Of a stretch of DNA of 64,000 nt, positions 23,326 to 34,220 are shown one piece after another; position 1 is the first letter of the stretch, and each line of letters starts with the position of its first letter. A model generated the notes under the pieces. It did no database searches. It was not told where the DNA came from and worked only from the letters and a program-made list of their open reading frames with translations. The position numbers and the translations under genes are program-made. The stretch spans positions 2,759,358 to 2,823,357 of the forward strand of contig CM043959.1 of assembly GCA_014529385.2 (NCBI GenBank). The letters are read 5' to 3'. Source of the stretch: Adiantum capillus-veneris (taxonomy: Eukaryota > Streptophyta > Polypodiopsida > Polypodiales > Pteridaceae).

Positions 23326-24211
23326 TGTTAGAAGCTGGACACACGCTACGGAAACTGACTTCTCGACAGATTGTCATTTTTTTTGCAATTATTCATTTAT
23401 CGAGAAAACTGACATTTCACCTTGTAAATATTGGGGCTTACAGAAGTTTCCAGATTGTATCCCAGTTTTGATAGTTAGATTGAGTAGATGGTTGATTTGG
23501 AACTTTAGGGTTTGAGAATTGTAAGGTATATATACCACTTTTTGACCTTAATGAAAAACCTTTTGTCAAGTTTTAAAAAAAGTATGTGAGTGAGCGTATG
23601 CAAGTACCGATGGTCGGAATCAAGTGCGGAGAAGTGCAGCGTGTTGCCCCCGACGAGAGCTACGCGTCGATACCTACATTGCACGTGTACGGTTCGGTTT
23701 GGCGAGCTCCATCTACGAGCTTCATCTGGTGATTCGGTGAGCATACGTTGTCCGATTTTGCATTGCAGCATATCCATGCGTTCGCATTGAGTAGAGCTAC
23801 ACATTAGGCACTTTAGATTTTGGAAACGATGACCTGTAAATTTTGGCCAGACATCCTACCCGATTCTGTAGCGGGTGTTTTGGGTTGGGGTTTTGGTTCA
23901 TATACCTTAGGGAGAGCGACCTATTGGTGTTAGTAGTGTCTCCTTCAAGTTTTGTGGCATTTCAAGGTTGTTTGATGGGTGTTCAGCTCTAGACAACGTT
24001 GTAGGAAGTTTCCTCTGATGCATTCTTGAAGATTGTAACTTAGACAATTGGTAGAGACCTCTATAGGAATTAGTTAGGAGTCGGTCGAGTGTAGGTTGAC
24101 ACCTTATGATTTCTTCCACGCGCCTGCGGCTCGAGCTTCGTCCTTAGCTAACAAATCTTGTTAGGTGAGTTCTCGCTGTGCTGACGTCCGTCACGGCGTA
24201 TCCGTCCAACA
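23326..24211 (+). repeat. Second LTR of A1 (886 bp), with solo-LTR-like flanks
   Basis: Starts TGTTAGAAG and ends CCAACA. It is bounded on both sides by ATAAG (23321-23325 and 24212-24216) and by the two halves of LINE A. Taken alone this is a textbook solo LTR. Taken with 3723-19718 it is the 3' LTR. It lacks a short segment present in the 5' LTR and differs by several percent. Confidence 0.85.
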
Positions 24212-24216
24212 ATAAG
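24212..24216. repeat. Target site duplication ATAAG (right)
   Basis: Directly follows the LTR end and continues into LINE A ORF2. It pairs with 3718-3722 and 23321-23325. Confidence 0.85.
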
Positions 24217-27200
24217 ACTCCTCGCTAGTGCCCCAAAATCCTGTCTCGCAGCATAGAGAATGGGAGCTAAGATGAATGGAGGCAATGGTGCAGATCGCAC
24301 TCAATGGGATGGGCTCAAGGATGTAGGGATGGGTTTGGTTACTGCATTCGGAGAAGAAGAGAGATTTGTAGTTTGGGGCAATGTGTGTGGTGTAATGGTT
24401 GAAGCAAGAACCTCTAGATTTCTCCCAAGCCGTGTTACATTGGCGTTGTAAGAAGGCCTCATTAACTTGGGAGTCAATTGACGTATCCTTTACCAAGTGA
24501 CATGCATCCCATCTTCCAAACCATTTCTTGATGTCAAGCATCCACCTCGAGCTTAGTATTTTTCTCTTGCATGTCTTATGGACTTTTTGACTTGTTTCAT
24601 ATGCGATTCTAGGAAGTCAATACAAAGGGCTACGTTGTATCTTAAGCATGTACTCCACAACCCTTTGCATGCCCAAGACCTCAATGGGAAGCAATCCAGA
24701 CTCAAGAAGTAAGAGCATGTAGGGTGTTTGTGTCTTGACTTGGAGAAAATTGGTGAGAAAACACTTTTGAATATTCTCAAACTCTTTCCAAGTAGACTTC
24801 CCGATGCTACCACCCCACACCTCCACTCCATAAAGAAGCACCAGTGTTACCAATGTGTCAAAGAGGTAATTTTTGAGATCCCAACACTTGATCTCTCCAG
24901 CATTGCACATGTTTTCAAATGCATAATAAGCCCTCTTTCTAGCTTCCAAGCGATGCATTGCACAATCCTTCCATCTATGATTGGATGGAACCTCAAGGCC
25001 AAGGTACTTGAAGCTATCTACCACTTCAAGTTGCTCATTGTTGTATACAATGCATGACTTTTCATCATTGAGGTTTTGGATCCATTCACAATCAGCCCGC
25101 TATGTAGGTAAAAGCGTTCCAATACACTAATAAGCTTTTGCGCATCTTCTAAGGTATGTGCCAAGAGCACTACATCATCGGTATAAAGCAAAAGCATGAT
25201 CACCACATTTCCAATCTTAACCTCTTTAATGCCTTCTTGTTGCATAAAATCAAGAACCATGCATTCCAATTCATCAATGAGTAGCCCAAAGAGGGTTGGG
25301 GAAAGTGGGCATCCTTGTTTGACACCAATGGTGCTTGCAAAAAATTCTGAAATTCCATCTCTCATATGTAGTCGACATATCACTTTTTCAAAGATGTGAA
25401 AGACTGCATGCATAAATTCTCTCGGCACTTGAAGGCTTTGCATATGTCTCCAAATATTTCCTCGCGGTACCATGACAAAAGCGTTTTTGAAATTCACAAA
25501 GCAACAATACAACTTTTTTCCTTTCAATCAAGACGCTCTTATAAGAACTCAAAGAGTGACAAGGTGATCAATAGTGCTATGATGCTTTCGGAAACTTGCT
25601 TGGCCTAGTGAACGTTTACCGTTTGTTTCAGCCCATTCACTTATCTTCATCTCCATGATACATCCAAATAACTTTGCCATCAAAGAACCAACCATTATAG
25701 TGCGATAGTTGTTCACATTGTTTACATTTCCTCCTTTGTGAAAAGGTTTGATCCAATTTTCACTCCAATCGTGAGGCATGCCATGCTGAAGTGCAAGGTT
25801 AAACATATCGCATATCCAATATCGTGTTTTCTTGCTTGTCCATTTAATTATTTCATCCTTGACACCTTGAAGATCCCCTGCCTTGCGGGTAGCAAGTTTC
25901 TCAAAAGTGCAACAAGATCTTCAATGGTAAAGAAGGGAGGCATAAACGGAAGGGAGATACAACACTCCATCTTATCAACATTGGGTTGCTCATAGAGGTT
26001 CTTGCAATGTGTATACGTATCCTCAAGAGTCAAGTCACCAAAGCTCTCAACACGCTTGCCTTTTAGATTTTGCCAAAACTTGCCACATGCATATGCTTTC
26101 TCTTGCGCTAAAAGAAGTTGTTTTTTGATTTCCCACCTTCTCCTCTTTTTTTGAACAAGTGCTTCGTATGTGTGTGAACATTCCAAGTAACCTTCCTTGT
26201 CTTTGCTTGCATCCAACCCTAGCAAGTGTTTTTGGGCTTGGCTACATTCCATGTCGAACCATTTCTTCTTGTTGCTACCCTTCTTAGATCTTTTGCAAGT
26301 CTACGTGTGTTTCACGCACAAGAGAAAATTACTTCTTTGAAAAATTTCCACTTGCATTCTAATGTTGGGCTCTCTTGATGCTCTGTCATGCTTAACATTT
26401 GGTCCACCATATCAACATATATAAGTGCTCGTTTGAAGTCTATACATATGTATGAATGATTCACATCATGATTGGGGGCTACATGCTCGGGTCTTTTATC
26501 ACATTTGAGGTCAATACATAGCATCCTATGATCCGATTCCGGATTCCATTCACCAAGTTTAAATCTTTGTATGCATTCTAGAGTGGCTTCCAAAAACAAC
26601 ATATAGTCAATCACACTATCACTATTGTGCTTTCTACATGTAAAGTCATTGGTGCCTTGCCATAAAGATACACCATCTGCAATGAGCATTTCGGTACTAT
26701 TGCACATATGTAGAAGTGAATTTCCATAGTGATCCAATTCTTTTTCATCATTATAGCTTCGGTTATACATGTATGAGTCATCCATTCTTCTTGAGACATG
26801 CGGCATGTCAACTTGTTGTGTGTCGTGTTGTAATGTATTTGTGCGAGCATTCATGTCTCCAAAGACAATGACTTCACCTTGGTCCTTCTAATGAGAAATG
26901 TATTCCTCTAGTTCAACAAAGGGCTGATCTCTATCTATATCCAAGCGAGCATAAAAGTGGAGCCATAGTGAGGAATGTAGCAACCAACCACAAACATGAC
27001 TTGACCATTGGGTGGGCTGATTTACAGCCATAAGTAGCGTTTATACTTATCTTCTTTGACAATGGAAACATGTTTCAAACCCTTTTTTATCATACATGCT
27101 ACACCTTCTTGGCCTCTACGTTGCTTTGCATTTTTGGTCCACATGAAAGAATGCACATCATATTTGTCAAATCCAAGAATTCATTCCGCATCATGCTCCC

Positions 27201-27326
27201 ATGTTTTGACAAGAAGTATCACATCGGAGTCATTGGTAATCTCATCAATGCCAATTTTCGCATTCCATGGATAACCATTACAATTCCAAAAGATTATTCG
27301 CAAGCATGAGTTGGTCTCATAGGTCA
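24217..27326 (-). pseudogene. LINE A ORF2: endonuclease and reverse transcriptase
   Basis: Starts with ATG at 27326. Endonuclease motifs: W-N-C-N-G (about 27290), L-L-V-K-T-W-E-H (about 27210), where LINE B has the catalytic Glu and this copy Lys, D-M-N-A-R (about 26850) and S-D-H-R-M-L (about 26530). RT motifs: K-P-F-H-K-G-G-N with N-Y-R (about 25740), F-V-N-F-K-N-A-F (about 25490), G-V-K-Q-G-C-P-L-S-P (about 25320) and Y-T-D-D (about 25180; LINE B has Y-A-D-D). A 21-bp deletion near 25070 and frameshifts disrupt it. No RNase H was seen. The product would nick target DNA and copy LINE RNA there. Confidence 0.85.
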
Positions 27327-27333
27327 TGTGTCC

Positions 27334-28223
27334 CTATTTGTTGGGTAGATTTGCATCCTCCTCAAGTGACTTTTCTTCTTGAGATGACACCTTGAACTTC
27401 TTGGTTCTTTCCTCATATGCTTTGCGACATACATTTTGTTGCATAAGATTGTGATCCTCATATACGTTACAACCCACTCCTTTGAGGTAGATCCAACTAT
27501 TATCAAGGATGATATTTCTCGTTACCTCATCAGCCATGGTACATACAATAGGTCTTTCTCCCGAGCGAGGGACTCCTTGTTTTCCAACTCGATGTGCACC
27601 ATAAGCCATGATTCCAGACATGCCAAAGTGTGTAGCAAAAAACTCTTCAATAGCAACCGCAAGAGATTGGGGCGTTTCCATGCTTTCCTCCTCGATTCCA
27701 CGAACGAAGATGTTCTTTGAGCGTTTTTGCCGTTCTTGCATTTCTTGAGTGTCCACATTCTCTAGTTCTTTGCTTGGACAACGGCTTGCATGATAGGAGA
27801 TGTAGAAACCACATTATCCTTACATATATCAACCCATGATTTGGATGCATTTCTCATCTCACATACATCATGTCGTATTGTATCTATCGTTTCCTCTTTC
27901 AATACATGATCACTCTCAACTTTGCTCAAGCGCTCTTTCAATACATTCATGTCCACAAGAGAGCACTTACATTCTTGATCTTCATTCTCAAGATGCACCA
28001 AGCGTGTTGTTTGCATTTCAAGAACCTTCTTGAGGTGCTCATTCTCCACAGCAAGAACTCTTAAAGTGCCATTCTCCATTGCAAGCGCGCGCAACTCTTC
28101 ACCTTACTTGTTGACAGTTTTTTGTAATGAGATCAAGTAAGCCATCATCATTGTTGCCATTGTTGTAGACGATGTGGTTGGATTAGCATCCAAATTCCTT
28201 GGAGATTTTGCATCATTCTCCAT
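27334..28223 (-). pseudogene. LINE A ORF1: coiled coil and RRM-like nucleic-acid-binding protein
   Basis: Starts at M-E-N-D-A-K-S (28223). A coiled coil (about 28090-27870) contains leucine-rich heptads. An R-G-I-E-E-E-S, A-H-R-V-G-K-Q, R-P-I-V-C and I-L-D-N-S-W pattern follows (about 27710-27470), resembling the RRM region of L1-type ORF1 proteins, which bind LINE RNA. Breaks: a CAA-to-TAA change near 28105 (LINE B keeps Gln) and a one-base deletion near 27765. Its stop (27334-27336) is only six bases from the ORF2 ATG. Confidence 0.75.
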
Positions 28224-28304
28224 GGTGAGTGTGGATTTTCCACCCTTGCGTGTTTTGTTTGAATGTTTTTTCAAAAATGCAAAATTTTGATAGTTTTTTC
28301 ACTT

Positions 28305-28308
<4 letters not shown>

Positions 28309-28395
<87 letters not shown>

Positions 28396-28641
28396 GGGGG
28401 GGGGGAGGAGATAGAGAGATAGAGGGAGAGAGATAGAGATAGAGAGGGGGAGAGAGGTAGAGAAAGAGAGATAGAGATAGACAAATAGAGGGAGAGATAG
28501 AGAGAGGGAGAGGGAGAGAGATAGAGATAGAGAGAGGGAGAGAGGTAGAGAAAGAGAGATAGAGATAGACAAATAGAGGGAGAGATAGAGAGAGGGAGAG
28601 GGAGAGGGAGAGATAGAGATAGAGAAAGAGAGGGAGGGAGA

Positions 28642-28673
<32 letters not shown>

Positions 28674-28700
28674 GGAGAGATATAGAGATAGAGAATGAGA

Positions 28701-28740
<40 letters not shown>

Positions 28741-28800
28741 GAGAGGGAGAGATAGAGATATATAGATAAAGAAATAGGAAGATACAGGGAAATGGTTGTA
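28309..28800 (+). repeat. GA-rich microsatellite with GATA variants
   Basis: Nearly pure GA runs alternate with GATAGA and GGGAGA variants. A longer block (about 105 bp, GAGATAGAGATAGACAAATAG type) appears at least twice. Long Ser/Leu open frames on the minus strand are products of this repeat, not genes. A separate CT run lies at about 28934-28977. Confidence 0.95.
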
Positions 28801-28930
28801 GGCAAAGCAACCATTTTGTGGTGTGCGCGGTGTGGGTATGCTTCTGTTTCTATAGAGTGATATGAAAAAGACCTTATTTACGTGAAGCCAATGGAACCTT
28901 TAAAATTACTTTCTACTCTCTTCTCTTTAG

Positions 28931-28980
<50 letters not shown>

Positions 28981-31300
28981 TATCTCTTTTTTCCTACCGA
29001 ATAGGCATTAGGTTGTACAGCTTTTAAGAGTACCATACCTCAGAATGGAGGCATGCATGCAATGTGCAAAGTAATTCCTTGAACAAGGAGCTGATGTGAA
29101 GAGATGTTGCACAAGAAGCACAATAAAGAAGCTCTTCTTCATAGCACTCTATAGAAGCAAGAGCACTCTCACATTGCGCACAACACAAAACAGTGGCTAC
29201 ATTTACAACCATAACTCTTTATCTCTACTCAAAACGATGGCTACATTACGTAATTGTATATATATTGTGTGTACATATATATTTGTTTATGCATGTATGT
29301 AGGCAAGCACTAAGTAATGGGAGCATAATACCCAAAGTCTAGACCCTTCCTCTTGGGTATAGTGCTTTTTTAATCGTGGCGTTGCGGTCATTGATCTACT
29401 CATGCATTGATTTCCGCAATATACCTTTGGTTTTACCATGGTTGACTATGATGATATCTAAAGAGGTGCACTTGACCTTTGGCCCTAGTAGCCTCTACTA
29501 GTATGTATATGTATCTACGTGTTTGTGTCTTAGGTCTACTAGCATGTATATGTATCTATGTGTTTCTGTCTTAGGTCTACTAGTATGTATATGTATCTAC
29601 GTGTTTATGTATTAGGTCTACTAGTATGTATATGTATCTATGTGTTTGTGTGCTAATATACTTGTGTACATATTTCTAGATGAGCAAGTAGGGGGGGAAG
29701 CTAAATCTCATATTGCTCTTTGTAATGTAGATATCAGACGAGAGACCACCTGGTGGGGAGTAGCCATCTAGCTCTTCTTTTGGTTGGTTCACATCCCAGG
29801 TGGGCTCTCACTTGGAGTGGATATCGCCTCCAGTGGACCGAAGTCTTGTTTCTGGCTAATTAACCATAAACCATGAGTGTCAAAGGTATATTTTTGTTAT
29901 TTGCAGGCATGGCCATCCTACACCTACTCTACTCAGGTTCCTCCACCGGTCATAGATCTAGACCTATAGCGGGTTATCTCTTTACGAGACCACTACCTCC
30001 GTTCGACAAAGGATTTGTTTGGTCACGGGCTCGTTTTTTCACATTGTTTATGTTCAAAAATGTTGTGCAAGAGTAAGGTTAATGGTGAGATTGACATTCC
30101 AAAAAAAAAATCAAGTTTTTTTTCAGCTCATGAGGCAACTTTCGGTGAGCTAGAATGCTCCATACGCAAACAACATTTAAAACTCTACTTTACTCACCAT
30201 TTTGTTTTATTCCAATGCGACACATACTATTCAACCTTGGTACATATTTTTCCATGACATATGGCTAATTGTCAATATGGTCCACATAGGCATGGAAAAG
30301 ACCCACTACATTGAAGGAACGGGTTACTTTAATCACACCAGACATGAGGGAGGCAAGGATAAAGACAATAGCCTAAAAGAGTTACACCAATGGACTTATA
30401 GATGACTTGTTCTTAGAGCAAGGCAGAAGGAGCTATCTGAAATTACACGTTCTTTACAATACATCGGAAAAGAAAAAAAGCAAAGGGTTTGGGCAAACCC
30501 AAATGCGAGGGAGCGCCATGTGAGGTGGTGACAATTATGAGTCTGGAGCGGGAGAAGATGGGCATGAGCCATGTCCTTTTTATCCTCTTCATTGCACCTC
30601 CTTCTTCCTCACTATGTACCTATTTGATGTGCAAGCCCCTTAGACAAACTCTTTCCTGTGTTGATAGAAACATCCCCGCGGGCATCAAGCATCTTATTTC
30701 CGTTAAAAATAGATTGTTGATATATGGATCTAAACTCTTTAAGGCTTTAACTCTTGCCGTCAGAGTCTGATCTATGTAGGACATGAAATAGGGGGCTCTA
30801 AGTGCTTGGCACCCATACCCATAGATGCATAGAGAAAACTATTTCTCTATCAGAATTAGCCTTTCTATATTCAGTGGTAGGGGATCCCCACCACACAATT
30901 TTGTAACAGATTTCATTGGAAGATTTGCGTTGTCCTCAGAGTATTCCTTGTTGTATATAATGATTTGCAAAACAATATTAAAACATTCATGGGTACTATA
31001 GAGTCAAGTACTTGAATGTTTCTACAAAGACAACGCAACATCCTTGCCTTATACTCCACTAAAATCCCCCTCCTTGAGTCTCTTTCTCTTCTAAGGAAAC
31101 TATCTTGATACACAAGCACCTGTCAACAAGCAGATTGATTTCAATATTACATCATCGGGCCATCTCTAAAACCATCTGAATGCCTTAAAAAATCTATCAT
31201 ATGATTCTTGTCCATTTCTAGCATGGACCTTCCCCACAAGTGAATAGACTCTCTATTTGCTACTTGGGCTCTAGGTTCCATAGGGATACCCATGTTAGAT
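28981..31300. other. No gene identified
   Basis: AT-rich sequence with only short open frames lacking recognisable motifs (for example 29873-30076 plus, 30489-30770 plus, 31119-30913 minus). The minus strand between about 30850 and 30510 is open for over 300 bases but resembles nothing I know. It contains one small tandem repeat at 29494-29660. Confidence 0.5.
29494..29660 (+). repeat. 41-bp tandem repeat, four copies
   Basis: The unit begins TCTACTAGTATGTATATGTA and ends CTTAGG. Three units are followed by a fourth that diverges at its end. Substitutions between units are few. Confidence 0.85.
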
Positions 31301-31321
31301 ATAAGTGCTCTTTTTTTTTAT

Positions 31322-31545
31322 CTCATGCACACACACACACGTAAACACACACATACACATAAATATTTGTGTTTGTGTGTGGATAAAAATGCTTATACTT
31401 TGTTTTTGCAAGTATTTGCTTGACTCTTCTCGCACACTCACATTCTTTAAATGTGAGTGCTTCTTCTGTTTCTTTCATGCACACACACATAAAAACACAC
31501 ATACGCATAAATATACACACATAACTACACACACACATAATCACT
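31322..31545 (+). repeat. CA-rich microsatellites
   Basis: Two ACACAC-rich blocks (about 31325-31365 and 31480-31540), each preceded by a CTTTCATGC/CTCATGC-like phrase, suggest a local duplication. Both strands are open through them only because of the repeat. Confidence 0.8.
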
Positions 31546-31579
31546 ATTTATGATTATGATTAAGCTTACGATGCACATA

Positions 31580-31995
31580 ATGAAAATTTTTATGGTTCTA
31601 ACAGTACCTTTTTTGTTATGATTATTCTCATGGTTATTACAGTGGTAATGGATACAATTTTTATAATGCTTATGGTTTATGTTTTGCTATGCCTCTAACA
31701 ATGGTTATCGTTTTCATTTTATTATGCCAGAAACAATGGTTATGGTTTTGATAACTCTTTTGTGGTTATGGTTATGGTTATGTTTATGCTTATGCTTATG
31801 ATAGTGACAACGGTTATGGTGTTAACAACGGTTTTGAGTATGTTTTTTAATGGTTATGATAGTGCCAATGGTTATGCTTTTGTTTATGATTATGTCATTG
31901 GAGTTTGTTAAGGTTATGGTGCTGTTTATGGTTAAGGTAATGATTATGTTTAAATTTAAGGTTATGATCTCTCTTATAGTTATCATTATGGTTAT
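31580..31995 (+). repeat. Degenerate TTATGG hexanucleotide array
   Basis: GGTTAT and close variants (GTTTAT, GCTTAT, GATTAT) recur along some 400 bp. It resembles a decayed hexamer array but is not the plant telomere repeat TTTAGGG. Confidence 0.75.
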
Positions 31996-32175
31996 GGTTA
32001 TCATGGTTTTGATTATTGCAATTTCTATATTGAGTGTTTCATATTTATGGTTGTTTGCTTAACACTTCTTTATTGTTTTATGATGCACTATCAATCTATC
32101 TTAATGCAAAGTGTGATTACATTTTCCTTCTTCTCTTGAGTAGAGAGGTTGTGCTTTTGTTACTACAGCACATGT

Positions 32176-32332
32176 AGCAACAAATGTCACTACTCTCTGC
32201 TCAAGAGAAGAAATGTCATTTGTTGCTCAAGAGAAGTAGCAAAAAATGTCACTACTCTCTGCTCAAGAGAAGAAATGCCATTTGTTGCTCAAGAGAAGTA
32301 GCAACAAATGTCACTACTCTCTGCTCAAAAAA
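32176..32332 (+). repeat. 62-bp tandem repeat with internal hairpin
   Basis: Two and a half units begin near 32176, 32238 and 32300. Each contains CAACAAATG and, about 30 bp later, CATTTGTTG, so every unit can fold on itself. An AAGAGAAG phrase closes the unit. Confidence 0.85.
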
Positions 32333-32359
32333 CTTTGTAGGTGCACGCATCAGTATGAG

Positions 32360-32500
32360 TGTCTATATAGGTGTCCGTATGCTATAGGCATCTGTAGAGG
32401 CATCTGTATAGGCATCGATACAGGTGTTTGTACAGGCATCGATATACACGTTGGTATGGAGGTCGATATATGCATCGGTATACGCCTTGGTATTGAAAGC
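32360..32500 (+). repeat. Degenerate 12-bp repeat (GGCATCGGTATA type)
   Basis: GCATC(T/G)GTATAG-like units recur about ten times and translate as Gly-Ile-like tetrapeptides. It immediately follows the 62-bp repeat. It is low complexity rather than a gene. Confidence 0.7.
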
Positions 32501-33130
32501 CAATATACTAACGCATATTTCGATGATATGAGTCCGACGTTTATACTCGGGGGGTTCACTATATATAGACCATCTATAAAATGTGCGTTCAAAGGGTATT
32601 TAAAAAACCCCTTATCATGAACTAATAAAACAACCCCTCTTTCTTTATGAACTTATGGGTTTTTTTCCAAAGTGCAACAAAAAAATCCCTTATTTAAATA
32701 TATTTATGTAAATTTACCAAAATTTTTGAATTTAAAAACCTCTCCTATTGAACTCTCATGGTATACTTACATACATAGAGATGGACCCCTCAAGCGTTTA
32801 TATGGATGCTTATTCCAATGTCTTTAAATTCTAGACCATGTTTATTTGCATTGGTGCAAACGTCAATTTTCACACGAAGTGTTGTAGTAATTTACCTATA
32901 TTCAACATTACTACACTCAATCATAACTCCATTTTGGCACTCAAATGGAGTCCAATTGCTACAAAACTTTAGGAGGATGTCAAGGAGACTTTGGGACACT
33001 AACCTACCAAATTTGGTCGCATTTTGAGGAGGTACCAAAATCACGATCCATCATATTTTAGGTCTTAGAAACTACAACTGAACACATCAAAAACGTCTCC
33101 CTAGGGTCTAAGAACACTCTCCTGTAATTG
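32501..33130. other. No gene identified
   Basis: AT-rich DNA without recognisable coding sequence. The right part (from about 32900) reads like the U5 side of a plant LTR on the minus strand but the boundary is uncertain. Confidence 0.4.
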
Positions 33131-33620
33131 TAATGTCAAAAAACACTCATTAATGCACTCAAATTAGCAAATTTAGCCTACTAATGCATAGTAAAAAATC
33201 ACAACAATATTTACAATGACAATACTTGAATGAAAGATCATTGAACAAGGAACACATTGTAAGTTTCAAATTTGAAATTTTATTATTAAAGCTCAAGATA
33301 TGAGGATTAAATGTTGTAGGAAAGAAGCCACTCTCAGGTGTATGCTTCAAAAACTTCAAACTTGATAATGATAATGCTCTTTTTTCCACTTTACACAACA
33401 AAGTCTTTGTACCTAAGGCTCTCTTGGCCAATGGCCGGCTTGACAAAACTTGGACCTTTTACAAACTTTACAGCTTAACATCCCATAGCTTGCCCATTTA
33501 TAATCAGGGACTACAAATATACAAGGCTTTTCGGAAAAATAAATGAAGAGATATGGAAATTTTAGGCTTATGGAAGAAGGGGCCAACTCAAAGGGTGCTC
33601 GTCTGGCTTGACCACCAACA
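33131..33620 (-). repeat. 3' LTR (partial definition) of an ORF3-like element
   Basis: On the minus strand a purine tract (33630-33621, AAGGGGGGAA) is followed by TGTTGGTGG, the expected start of a 3' LTR, downstream of a coiled-coil ORF3-like sequence. The LTR end is not located; 33131 is a guess from a TGTC on the plus strand. Confidence 0.4.
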
Positions 33621-34200
33621 TTCCCCCCTTTATATGTGATGATCATCTTTGAAATTTTCATGAGCATTTGGCAAGACAACTCCATAATATCCTTCATGTG
33701 ATTGAATTGACTATAGATTTCTCCGTTGGTGGGAACTTTCGTGTTGTTATTGTGAGAATAGGGTAGTTCAACACTGTTGGTCTTTTACTTTGCCACAAAT
33801 TAAAGTTATCCCAGTATCTCCTTCTATTGATAGGACAATAGGTTGGATCGATCCTGAGATGCTCAAGTGAATTTTTATAATATGTCTCTTCGATTGATCA
33901 CTTTTCAAAACATTTCTTTCTTTGCAAGGGTTGGTTACCAAGGATTGTTTGAATTTGTATAGGAGTAACAAGGAAATCCTTGTAATCCCCCTTGTGTTTG
34001 GGCTCAAGACTAGGCAACATTTTCTTTCTCCATAAGAGAGCCTCTTGTCTCAGTAACAACAGTGCAATCATATTGTACCCATGGTTCTTGACCACTTTGT
34101 CAGGTGTGATCATCAAAAGTGCAGTCGACTCTAGTACCTTGAGTTTGTACAACATATATGTTGAATTCAAATCCATGACCATTGTCCTTGCTAAGACTCT
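33621..34200 (-). pseudogene. ORF3-like C-terminal fragment with polypurine tract
   Basis: Minus-strand reading from 34182 matches the fragments at 44083-44613 and 50386-50592 (M-L-Y-K-L-K-V-L-E, L-L-W-R-K-K-M-L-P, H-K-G-D-Y). After a frameshift near 33790 it continues with L-N-Y-P-I-L and S-C-Q-M-L-M-K-I, matching the E3 ORF3 C-terminus (W-L-N-Y-P, S-C-Q-M-L-K-K-I), and stops at the purine tract. It is the only divergent-family copy in the window that keeps the junction between ORF3 C-terminus and LTR. Confidence 0.65.
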
Positions 34201-34220
34201 TTGCCTTGGCTTTACCTAAA

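Larger units (their letters stand above)
3723..24211 (+). mobile_element. Element A1: decayed giant Ty3/gypsy LTR retrotransposon
   Basis: The order is LTR, tRNA-type primer site, leader, gag remnant, protease, reverse transcriptase, RNase H, integrase, second protease-like domain, internal polypurine tract, spacer and coiled-coil ORF3, then a foreign 3.6-kb block (19719-23325) in place of the true 3' end, then the other LTR. Domain order PR-RT-RH-INT defines Ty3/gypsy; no chromodomain was seen. Many stops and frameshifts make it non-autonomous today. LTRs differ by several percent by eye, so the insertion is old. Relative E3 (50726-64000) has the same architecture and shows what the intact layout was. 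Confidence 0.85.
24212..28310 (-). mobile_element. LINE A (non-LTR retrotransposon), split by A1
   Basis: Minus-strand LINE with ORF1 (coiled coil plus RRM-like region) and ORF2 (AP endonuclease, reverse transcriptase). The 5' end is near 28310, next to a GA microsatellite. The 3' end lies beyond the LTR, at 23042, with a CT-type tail instead of poly(A). It extends further 5' than LINE B, including the ORF1 start. Multiple lesions make it inactive. Confidence 0.85.

Noticed and set aside
28213-28814. Long Ser/Leu-rich open frames on the minus strand
   Set aside because: They are translations of a GA/CT microsatellite in three frames and have no protein character.
31580-31995. Interstitial telomere array
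   Set aside because: The hexamer is TTATGG-like and very degenerate; it does not match TTTAGGG or TTAGGG.
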